Below, piece by piece: positions 1 through 7,152 of a stretch of DNA of 64,000 bases. Origin of the DNA: an uncultured Acetatifactor sp. (lineage in GTDB: Bacteria > Bacillota > Clostridia > Lachnospirales > Lachnospiraceae); contig CAJTXE010000017.1 of NCBI GenBank assembly GCA_910580225.1, positions 5,679 through 69,678 of the forward strand. Direction: 5' to 3'. Each line of letters begins with the position of its first letter. Within the stretch, counting starts at the first letter, position 1. The notes under the pieces are model-generated. The model searched no databases, was not told where the DNA came from, and was given only the letters and a program-made list of their open reading frames with translations. The position numbers were made by a program, and so were the translations under genes.

Positions 1-156
1 CGGAAGCAGGTTTAAGCTACCGGAAATCGCTCCGCTAAATGGCCCTGTCATGTACAGGCACACACAACCCTGCCAGTGCATGAGAGGGCCCGGAGGATTT
101 CCGGAAGCAGGTTTAAGCTACCGGAAATCGCTCCGCTAAATGGCCCTGTCATGTAC
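1..156. repeat. 55-bp direct repeat (two copies) upstream of ilvC
   Basis: Bases 1-55 recur identically at 102-156, so the repeat period is 101 bp. The second copy ends 11 bp before the ilvC Shine-Dalgarno sequence (AGGAGG, 168-173). The first copy contains a small hairpin, CCTGT-catgt-ACAGG (44-58), and the second copy carries a base change in the right arm (actgg for acagg) that weakens it. The repeat may continue to the left of the window. It looks like a local duplication of the ilvC leader or of an intergenic spacer; its function is unknown. Confidence 0.85.
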
Positions 157-181
157 TGGCATAAAATAGGAGGAAAAGAAA

Positions 182-1201
182 ATGGCAAAGATTTTTTATC
201 AGGAAGACTGTAATTTATCCCTTCTCGAAGGAAAGACTATCGCGATTATCGGCTACGGCAGCCAGGGACACGCACATGCGCTGAACCTGAAGGAATCCGG
301 CTGTCATGTGATCATTGGTTTGTATGAGGGATCCAGATCCTGGGACAAGGCTGTAAAGCAGGGTTTTGAGGTGTTTACCGCAGCGGAAGCGGCAAAGAAG
401 GCTGACATTATCATGATTTTGATCAATGATGAGAAGCAGGCTGACCTGTACAAGAATGATATCGAGCCCAATCTGGAGGAGGGCAACATGCTGATGTTTG
501 CCCATGGTTTCAACATCCATTTCGGCTGTATCGTACCGCCCGCTTACGTGGACGTGACCATGATTGCACCTAAGGGACCCGGACATACCGTGAGAAGCGA
601 GTACCAGGAGGGTAAGGGTGTTCCCTGTCTGATCGCCGTGGAGCAGGATGCCACCGGCAAGGCACAGGATATTGCGCTGGCTTATGCGCTGGGTATCGGC
701 GGTGCAAGGGCCGGTGTTCTGGAGACCACCTTCCGCACTGAGACAGAGACGGATCTTTTCGGTGAGCAGGCTGTATTGTGCGGCGGTGTCTGCGCTCTGA
801 TGCAGGCAGGCTTTGAGACTTTGGTGGAGGCCGGTTATGACGAGAGGAACGCTTATTTTGAATGTATACATGAGATGAAGCTGATTGTGGATCTGATCTA
901 TCAGAGCGGCTTTGCAGGAATGCGGTATTCCATTTCCAACACTGCGGAATATGGTGATTACATCACCGGACCCAAGATCATCACCGAGGATACCAAGAAG
1001 GCCATGAAGAAGATTTTAAGTGATATTCAGGACGGAACCTTTGCAAAGGAATTCCTGCTTGACATGTCTCCTGCAGGACGTCAGGTACATTTCAAGGCCA
1101 TGCGGAAGCTTGCTGCTGAGCATCCCGCTGAGAAGGTAGGCGAGGATATCAGGAAGCTTTACAGCTGGAATAATGAAGACGATAAACTGATCAACAATTA
1201 A
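182..1201 (+). CDS. ilvC: Ketol-acid reductoisomerase (NADP+), class I
   Basis: This is the second common enzyme of valine, leucine and isoleucine synthesis. It converts acetolactate or acetohydroxybutyrate to the dihydroxy acids with Mg2+ and NADPH. The 339 residues match the short class I form. The N-terminal Rossmann motif GYGSQGHAHALNLKESG lies near residues 25-41, followed by the cofactor-specificity loop GLYEGSRSW. The C-terminal half carries the knotted helical domain with the acidic Mg-binding segment TETETDLFGEQ. The start is fixed by AGGAGG 8 nt upstream. leuC and leuD of the same pathway are 16 kb downstream, not in one operon. A strong terminator follows at 1328-1365. Confidence 0.97.
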   Translation: MAKIFYQEDCNLSLLEGKTIAIIGYGSQGHAHALNLKESGCHVIIGLYEGSRSWDKAVKQGFEVFTAAEAAKKADIIMILINDEKQADLYKNDIEPNLEEGNMLMFAHGFNIHFGCIVPPAYVDVTMIAPKGPGHTVRSEYQEGKGVPCLIAVEQDATGKAQDIALAYALGIGGARAGVLETTFRTETETDLFGEQAVLCGGVCALMQAGFETLVEAGYDERNAYFECIHEMKLIVDLIYQSGFAGMRYSISNTAEYGDYITGPKIITEDTKKAMKKILSDIQDGTFAKEFLLDMSPAGRQVHFKAMRKLAAEHPAEKVGEDIRKLYSWNNEDDKLINN

Positions 1202-1202
1202 A

Positions 1203-1602
1203 CTTCCATTCTTCCATGCAGCGGGTCACATTGCCGTACAGGAAAGTCCGGGAGTTTAGGTGATGTGCCAAATGTGCAGGATAAGCAGGTTTGGCGCAGG
1301 ACAGGGATGGCTGAGAGGCGATTTCCGGCCCTCTGCAGGAAGAAGATTCTTGCAGAGGGCTTTTTGGGTTGCTGTGCCATCGCAGAATGTCCTGCAGCGA
1401 GTCTTCTGCCGGGAACAGAGGATACGCCAATCTTTTGGGTGTGCACTACGCCATTCTGGCACCGCGAAGTGTTTTTGCGCTTCCTATGCGCAAAAACCGA
1501 GACAGCTGTGCGCCAAAATGAGTTTCTCTTGCTCATTTTGTGTGCATTACCTAAATTCTCAGACTTTTAGGTATGGTGGTGCGGCTGGCTGCATGGGAGT
1601 TT
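1203..1602. repeat. Imperfect ~400-bp inverted-repeat (palindromic) element
   Basis: The stretch between ilvC and the next gene is bounded by two arms of roughly 90-100 bp (about 1207-1300 and 1500-1597) that are imperfect reverse complements. In the best ungapped 43-base stretch I counted 28 identities. Many of the mismatches are transitions that would form G-U pairs in RNA. Three perfect hairpins lie inside: 1328-1360 (10-bp stem), 1471-1497 (10-bp stem, GTTTTTGCGC arm) and 1514-1540 (9-bp stem, CAAAATGAG arm). I see no credible protein gene in it. It may be a MITE-like or transcribed palindromic element. Confidence 0.6.
1328..1365 (+). terminator. Rho-independent terminator after ilvC
   Basis: A perfect 10-bp stem, GCCCTCTGCA (1328-1337) with TGCAGAGGGC (1351-1360), is followed at once by TTTTT. 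It lies about 125 bp after the ilvC stop, inside the palindromic element. Confidence 0.85.
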
Positions 1603-1624
1603 AGAAAGGAAGAGGAAAACAGAT

Positions 1625-4600
1625 ATGTTGTATCCGAGAAGAAATGAGAAGGAATTGACGGAGGCGTTGTTTCGGGAACCAACCAGTGAATATCGGGGAA
1701 CGCCGTTTTGGGCATGGAACTGCAGGGTGACCAAAAAGCAGATTGAGGAACAGACGGAAAGTCTTCGGCAGATGGGCATGGGCGGAGCACATATTCATTG
1801 CCGGACAGGGATGGATATTCCTTATATGAGTGAGGCATTTCTGGAGCTGGTTTCCTATGCCCATGAACAGCTTGCAGAGAAAGGCATGCTGACCTGGCTG
1901 TATGATGAAGACCGGTGGCCTTCGGGCTTCGGAGGCGGCCTGGTGACCAGTCATCCGGAATACAGAGAGCGTTATCTGGTATTTTCTCCGGAGCCGGTGG
2001 AGGAGGGGATTCCGGAAGAGCGAGGGGTGGTTACTTCCAGGGCCACTGCGATCCGCAATGATTCCAGGATTTTTCTGAAAGCCTTTTGGGTGAAGTTGGG
2101 AGAAAGCGGCGAGATGGAGGATTATCATCTCATGGAGGATGAGGGAACCGATGGGGAAGGAACTGCGGTTTCTGACTATGCAGAAAAAGGGTATCAGCCC
2201 TGGTATGCTTACCTGGAGGTATCCGGTGACAGTGCCTGGTTTAACAATCAGGCGTATGTCAATACCCTGGATCCCAAGGCCATCGCATTTTTCCTGGAGA
2301 CCGTTCATCAAGGTTTCGCAGGAAAGCTGGGAGAATATTTCGGTAAAGATATCCCTGCGGTTTTTACAGATGAGCCCCAGTTTGTGCACAAGGAACATCT
2401 GGGACAGGCTCATGAGAGAAAGGTGAAATTTCTTCCCTTTACAGATGATTTTGAGGAAAGCTACCAGGCGGCATACGGGGAATCTTTTCTGGAGCATCTG
2501 CCGGAAGTATTTTGGGAAAAAGAAGGAATGCCGGTATCCGTGACCAGGTATCATTACCATGATCATATTGCGGAGCGTTTTACTCAGGCTTACGCGGACC
2601 AGATCGGTGCATGGTGCGGCAGGCATGGTTTGGCCTTGACCGGGCATATGATGGAAGAACCGACCTTGATGAGCCAGACTGCGGCTTTGGGAGAAGCCAT
2701 GCGCTCCTATCGCGGATTTCATCTGCCGGGCATTGATATACTTTGTGACAGGCGGGAACTGACAACCGCAAAGCAGGCCCAGAGTGCGGTACACCAGTTT
2801 GACAGAGAAGGGATGATCAGTGAACTCTACGGTGTGACCAACTGGGATTTTGACTTCAGGAATCATAAGCTGGCAGGGGATTGGCAGGCGGCTTTGGGCG
2901 TGACTGTGCGGGTGCATCATCTGACATGGATGTCCATGGAAGGGGAGGCGAAGCGGGATTATCCTGCCTGCATCGGTTACCAGTCGCCCTGGTATGAAAA
3001 ATACAAACGGATCGAAGATTATTTTGCCAGACTGAATACGGCATTGGTGCGGGGGAAACCTATCGTAAAAATCGGTGTCATTCATCCAGTGGAATCTTAT
3101 TGGCTGAAATGGGGAAGTGAGGAGACTACGGGAGCGGAACGAAGCGAGATGGATGAGCAGTTTGCGCGTCTGACAGAATGGCTGCTTTACGGTCTGCTGG
3201 ATTTTGATTTTATCTCCGAATCCCTTTTGGAGGAAATGCCGGAGAAGGACGAGACTTCCGGAGCAGAGCAGGATGGGCAGAGCGCCGGGGAGGGGAAAGC
3301 CTGTTTTCAGGCAGGCGCCATGGAGTATGAGGTTATTCTGGTTCCCAATTGTCTGACGCTGCGGGAGAATACCGTAAAACGTCTGGAAACCTTTGCAGAA
3401 AAAGGCGGAAAGGTATTTTTTGTCGGACGGATTCCGGAATATATGGATGCCAGGGCCTTGGACAGCAGCCGGCTGGAACGGGCAGGAACAGTTCTTCCTG
3501 CGGCCAGAGAGGGTCTGTATCATGCTTTGGAACCCTGGCGCATGATTTCCGTTCGAGACAGGCAGGGGAAGAGAGCCTCCAATTTGCTGTATCAGCTGCG
3601 CCGGGATGGAGAGAACTGCTGGCTTTTTCTCTCTCATTGTGAAAAACCCCATAATCCGGACGATGTAACACCGGAATACTGGACTGTTCAGGTGCCGGGA
3701 AAATGGAGTGTCTTACAGTATGATGCCATGGAGGGAAAGATTCTGCCAATACCTACTTTGGCGGGCAAGGGAGGACACAGCACGGAATGGGAGGTCCTTT
3801 CCTATGCCCAGGATTCCTTCCTGTATTGCCTGAAACCGGGAGAAGCGGAAGAATGTGTCCGGCCGGCCGCGCATTTTGCGGGATGCTGTCCGGTTTCGGT
3901 TCCGGAGAAGGTCAGCGTCATATTGGAGGAACCCAATGTAATGGTGCTGGACAGAGCAGAATTTCGTCTGGACCAGGGGGAATGGAGAGAAAAGGAAGAA
4001 ATTCTGCGTCTGGATAATGTGTTTCGCAGAGAGCTGGGGTATCCCAGAAGAGAGGATGCCTATGCCCAGCCCTGGATATACGGAGAAAACAAATACGAGC
4101 ATCTGGTATCACTGCGCTATCGGATCTATTCCGAAACAGCTCGGGAGCAGGTGGAACTGGCACTGGAAAATGAGGATATTACGGAACTGATCTGGAACGG
4201 GGAGAAGGCAGTTCATGAAGTAACCGGTTATTATGTGGACAGGCAGATCAAAAAGATTGTTCTGGCTGGCTTGAAACAGGGGGAAAATGTGCTGGAGGCA
4301 AGGATTCCCTATCATTCCAAAGTCAATCTGGAGGCCATGTATCTGTTAGGGGATTTCGGTGTCCGTGTGAGCGGCAGTGAGGCAGTGGTCACGGTCTTTG
4401 ATGGACAGCTTTGCTTTGGAGATATCTGCCATCAGGGACTGCCCTTTTATGGCGGCAATCTGGTGTATCGGATTCCGGTGGAGATGCCGGAGCAGGGAGA
4501 GCTTGCCGTGCAGGTGCCGAAGTTCAGGAATCCGCTGATCGAAGTGATACTGGACGGCAGGGAGAGCAGAGATTTGTTCAAAAGCCCGTACAAAGTCACC

Positions 4601-4807
4601 TTTTCCCAAGTGGAGAAAGGGGCACATCTGTTGGAATTGAGGGCTTATGGAAATCGGAGGAATACTTTTGGGCAGCTGCATAATTGCAGTGAGGAGATTG
4701 CCTGGTGCGGGCCGGATGCCTGGAGAACAGTGGGTGTTAACTGGTCTTATGAGTATCAATTGACCAGGACAGGGATTTTGGTAAGACCGCTTTTGGAACG
4801 TTCATAG
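1625..4807 (+). CDS. Large glycoside hydrolase, GH106-like (putative alpha-L-rhamnosidase type)
   Basis: This 1060-residue protein lacks a signal peptide and so probably acts on imported oligosaccharides. The N-terminal third resembles the TIM-barrel of GH106-type enzymes: a PFWAWN motif near residue 27, a WLYDEDRWPSGFGGG motif near residue 92, and an FTDEP motif whose E250 is a candidate catalytic acid. The C-terminal part (about 780-1060) is beta-rich and looks like the jelly-roll sugar-binding domains common in these proteins. The SD is the purine-rich run gaaaggaagagg just upstream. The convergent symporter downstream may be functionally linked, but that is inference. The substrate cannot be read from sequence; other GH2/GH106-related activities are possible. 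Confidence 0.75.
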   Translation: MLYPRRNEKELTEALFREPTSEYRGTPFWAWNCRVTKKQIEEQTESLRQMGMGGAHIHCRTGMDIPYMSEAFLELVSYAHEQLAEKGMLTWLYDEDRWPSGFGGGLVTSHPEYRERYLVFSPEPVEEGIPEERGVVTSRATAIRNDSRIFLKAFWVKLGESGEMEDYHLMEDEGTDGEGTAVSDYAEKGYQPWYAYLEVSGDSAWFNNQAYVNTLDPKAIAFFLETVHQGFAGKLGEYFGKDIPAVFTDEPQFVHKEHLGQAHERKVKFLPFTDDFEESYQAAYGESFLEHLPEVFWEKEGMPVSVTRYHYHDHIAERFTQAYADQIGAWCGRHGLALTGHMMEEPTLMSQTAALGEAMRSYRGFHLPGIDILCDRRELTTAKQAQSAVHQFDREGMISELYGVTNWDFDFRNHKLAGDWQAALGVTVRVHHLTWMSMEGEAKRDYPACIGYQSPWYEKYKRIEDYFARLNTALVRGKPIVKIGVIHPVESYWLKWGSEETTGAERSEMDEQFARLTEWLLYGLLDFDFISESLLEEMPEKDETSGAEQDGQSAGEGKACFQAGAMEYEVILVPNCLTLRENTVKRLETFAEKGGKVFFVGRIPEYMDARALDSSRLERAGTVLPAAREGLYHALEPWRMISVRDRQGKRASNLLYQLRRDGENCWLFLSHCEKPHNPDDVTPEYWTVQVPGKWSVLQYDAMEGKILPIPTLAGKGGHSTEWEVLSYAQDSFLYCLKPGEAEECVRPAAHFAGCCPVSVPEKVSVILEEPNVMVLDRAEFRLDQGEWREKEEILRLDNVFRRELGYPRREDAYAQPWIYGENKYEHLVSLRYRIYSETAREQVELALENEDITELIWNGEKAVHEVTGYYVDRQIKKIVLAGLKQGENVLEARIPYHSKVNLEAMYLLGDFGVRVSGSEAVVTVFDGQLCFGDICHQGLPFYGGNLVYRIPVEMPEQGELAVQVPKFRNPLIEVILDGRESRDLFKSPYKVTFSQVEKGAHLLELRAYGNRRNTFGQLHNCSEEIAWCGPDAWRTVGVNWSYEYQLTRTGILVRPLLERS

Positions 4808-4836
4808 CTTTTGGGGTTGTCATGTCCCCCCCTTTT

Positions 4837-4886
4837 TGCTGACAGAGTTGTAATAATCTGTCGGCAGAGGGGATTTTTCTTTTTTT
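4837..4886 (+). terminator. Terminator after the glycoside hydrolase
   Basis: A 10-bp stem (TGCTGACAGA with TCTGTCGGCA, one G-U pair) is extended by an outer C-run/G-run pairing and followed by two T tracts (4874-4878 and 4880-4886). It lies between convergent genes, and the T tract runs into the stop codon of the symporter on the other strand. Confidence 0.75.
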
Positions 4887-6423
4887 ATCTGGATTGTCCC
4901 AGGGCTGTCTTCTGGGATACTTCCGTTTTCTTTTCGTAGCATGCAAAGGCATTGTCCACCAGCTTTTTGTCCGGCCCGGGGGTGAAAAGACTTACCACAG
5001 GCACGATAACCAGTCCGGCGAGCATGGCAATGGCACCGCAGTTAATGGGCGACTGCATGATGGCCGGGAAGGAAGAACGGAAGAAAATATTGGCAATCAT
5101 CAATACGGAACTGAACAGAAAGCAGACCCAGCAGGAAGCCTTGGTCACCTTCCTGGAATACAGGGAATACAGGAAGGGAGCCAGGAAGGACCCAGCCAGT
5201 GCACCCCAGGATACACCCATCAGCTGGGCAATAAAGGTCACGGAGCTCTTGTACTGGATCAGCGCCAGAACAGAGGAAATGGCGATGAATACCACAATGA
5301 GGATCCGCATGGTCAGCACCTGCTTTTTCTCCTCCATTTTCTTGAAAACCAATACCTTCAGAAAGTCAATGGTCAAAGTGGAACTGGAAGCGATGACCAG
5401 AGAGGACAGGGTGGACATGGAGGCGGACAGCACCAGAATCACCACCAGTGCGATGAGCATGGGGGAAAGTCCGGACAGCATGGTGGGGATAATGGAGTCA
5501 AAGCCATTGGCAGCCACGTCGACCTGATCGGAGAACAATCTGCCGAAGCCGCCCAGGAAATAGCTTCCCCCGGCCACAACCAGGGCAAACAGGGTGGAGA
5601 TGATGGTTCCTTTTTTGATGGACTGCTCGTTTTTGATAGCGTAAAATTTCTGGACCATCTGGGGCAGTCCCCAGGTGCCGAGAGAGGTCAGCAGCACCAC
5701 AAAGAGCAGGTTTAAGGGATCCGGCCCGAAAAAGGAGGCAAAAATCCCCGGTGTGGAGGTCACGGATTCGTCCGTCACCCTTGCCAGGTTATCCAGGGCA
5801 GCCATAAAGCCTCCCTTGCTTTTCAGCACGGCAGCGATGACCGTGACGATTCCCACCAGCATAATGATGCCCTGTATAAAATCATTGATGGCTGTGGCCA
5901 TATACCCGCCTGCGATGACGTAGACTGCCGTCAGAACTGCCATCAGCAGAATACACACGGAATAGTCAATGTCAAAGGCCATGCCGAAGAGCCTGGAAAG
6001 GCCGTTGTAAAGGGAGGCGGTGTAGGGAATCAGAAAGATGAAAATAATGGCGGAAGCTCCGATTTTCAAGGAGCCGCTGCCGAAACGTTCTCCGAAAAAC
6101 TGGGGCATGGTGGCGGAATCCAGATGCTGTGTCATGATGCGGGTCCGGCGTCCTAAAATGACCCAGGCCAGCAGAGAGCCGATGACGGCGTTGCCGATGC
6201 CGGCCCAGGTGGCTGCGATACCGTATTTCCATCCGAACTGTCCTGCATATCCCACGAATACCACTGCGGAAAAATAAGATGTGCCGTAGGCAAAGGCGGT
6301 GAGCCAGGGCCCCACGGAGCGGCCGCCCAGGACAAAACCGTTGACGTCTGTAGCGTGTTTGCGGCAGTAAAGGCCGATGGCGATGAGTACTGCAAAGTAG
6401 ATGATGAGTAATAGTAGTTTCAT
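4885..6423 (-). CDS. Sodium:solute symporter (SSS family, PutP-like)
   Basis: This is a 512-residue integral membrane protein with about 13 predicted helices, which would couple Na+ entry to uptake of an organic solute. The family region GGYMATAINDFIQG sits near residue 160, and the N terminus MKLLLLIIYFAVLIAIGLYC begins directly with a membrane helix. The start at 6423 is chosen because AGGAGG lies 6-8 nt upstream. The open frame continues upstream to 6624, but that part is not membrane-like and lacks an RBS. The substrate is unknown (proline, pantothenate, sialic acid and sugars all occur in the family). It is convergent with the glycosidase and divergent from the BlaI-like gene. Confidence 0.88.
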   Translation of the reverse strand: MKLLLLIIYFAVLIAIGLYCRKHATDVNGFVLGGRSVGPWLTAFAYGTSYFSAVVFVGYAGQFGWKYGIAATWAGIGNAVIGSLLAWVILGRRTRIMTQHLDSATMPQFFGERFGSGSLKIGASAIIFIFLIPYTASLYNGLSRLFGMAFDIDYSVCILLMAVLTAVYVIAGGYMATAINDFIQGIIMLVGIVTVIAAVLKSKGGFMAALDNLARVTDESVTSTPGIFASFFGPDPLNLLFVVLLTSLGTWGLPQMVQKFYAIKNEQSIKKGTIISTLFALVVAGGSYFLGGFGRLFSDQVDVAANGFDSIIPTMLSGLSPMLIALVVILVLSASMSTLSSLVIASSSTLTIDFLKVLVFKKMEEKKQVLTMRILIVVFIAISSVLALIQYKSSVTFIAQLMGVSWGALAGSFLAPFLYSLYSRKVTKASCWVCFLFSSVLMIANIFFRSSFPAIMQSPINCGAIAMLAGLVIVPVVSLFTPGPDKKLVDNAFACYEKKTEVSQKTALGQSR

Positions 6424-6669
6424 AATGCCTCCTGTATGTAGGTTTGATTTCACTGCGAATGCCCTTTTCCAAATGAGGTTTCCTGTGAAAAGAGCTGACA
6501 GCAGTATTTGCCCTGTGCGGCGGCAGAACAGACCGGAAAAGAGAACTGTCGCACACTGCAAGTTTAAAGCGCTAAAGCAACTATAGCACAACCGGGAAGA
6601 ATATGCAAACATATCTTTTTCCAATCTGTCAAAAATTCAAATTGTAAACTTTTTTGTTACCAAATGGGA
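6424..6669. other. Intergenic region between divergent symporter and blaI-like genes
   Basis: No coding sequence is apparent. It should hold the symporter promoter on the minus strand. A TTGACA (complement of 6627-6632) is present, but no well-spaced -10 follows it. A weak palindrome around AAGCGCTA (about 6565-6580) is reminiscent of LacI-family operators; I give it little weight. The imperfect dyad TTGTAAAC/GTTACCAA (about 6645-6665) next to the blaI-like promoter could be an autoregulatory site. Confidence 0.4.
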
Positions 6670-6698
6670 TTGTCAAATGAGCGTCCATCCTGTATAAT
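6670..6698 (+). promoter_or_regulatory. Sigma-A type promoter for the blaI/M56 operon
   Basis: TTGTCA (6670-6675), a 17-bp spacer and a perfect TATAAT (6693-6698) end about 30 bp before the BlaI-like start. Confidence 0.8.
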
Positions 6699-6730
6699 TT
6701 CAGTATGGCCTTTACTGGTGATAGAAAGGG

Positions 6731-7141
6731 ATGGAAGAGAACATGAACAGGAAAGAGACAAACATAACGAAATCGGAACAGAAGCTGCTTCATCTGCTCT
6801 GGAGGGAAGGCCCTATGTCCGTCATGCAGATCACAGGGCAGCTGGAGCAGGAGACAGGATGGAGCAAACAGGCAGTCATCTCTTTTTTGAAACGAATGGA
6901 GGCAAAGGGACTTGTCACCTATGAACAGAAAGGGCGGACCCGATACTATCTGCCGATACATTCGGAAGAAGCCGTTGCAAAAAGGGAGAGAAGTACATTT
7001 CTGCAGAACTTTTATCATGGCAGACTGGGATTGATGATTTCTGCCATGGCTCAGGAGAATGCGCTTTCCCAGGAGGATATTCAGGAGATACGAAAGGTAC
7101 TGGATGCGCTTCAGCCCCGGGAAGACGGGGAGAACACCTGA
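6731..7141 (+). CDS. BlaI/MecI-family winged-helix repressor
   Basis: 136 residues, the usual BlaI size. The N-terminal winged helix includes SEQKLLHLLWREGPMSVMQI and a recognition region around WSKQAVISFLKRMEAKG. The wing is RTRYYLP and the C-terminal dimerisation helices follow. Members repress their own operon and are inactivated by proteolysis triggered by a partner M56 protease, which here is the next gene, 11 nt downstream. The start is uncertain: ATG 6731 has its AGAAAGG too close, while ATG 6743 has GGAAGAG 3 nt upstream. The regulated functions beyond this operon are unknown. Confidence 0.9.
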   Translation: MEENMNRKETNITKSEQKLLHLLWREGPMSVMQITGQLEQETGWSKQAVISFLKRMEAKGLVTYEQKGRTRYYLPIHSEEAVAKRERSTFLQNFYHGRLGLMISAMAQENALSQEDIQEIRKVLDALQPREDGENT

Positions 7142-7152
7142 AGGGAGGATGT

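Noticed and set aside
1601..3652. Long open frame (683 codons) on the minus strand inside the glycosidase gene
   Set aside because: Its product is rich in Pro, His, Cys and Arg, resembles no family and is the antisense shadow of a well-supported gene.
6565..6580. LacI/CcpA-type operator around AAGCGCTA before the symporter
   Set aside because: The arms match only partly and no LacI-type gene is nearby.
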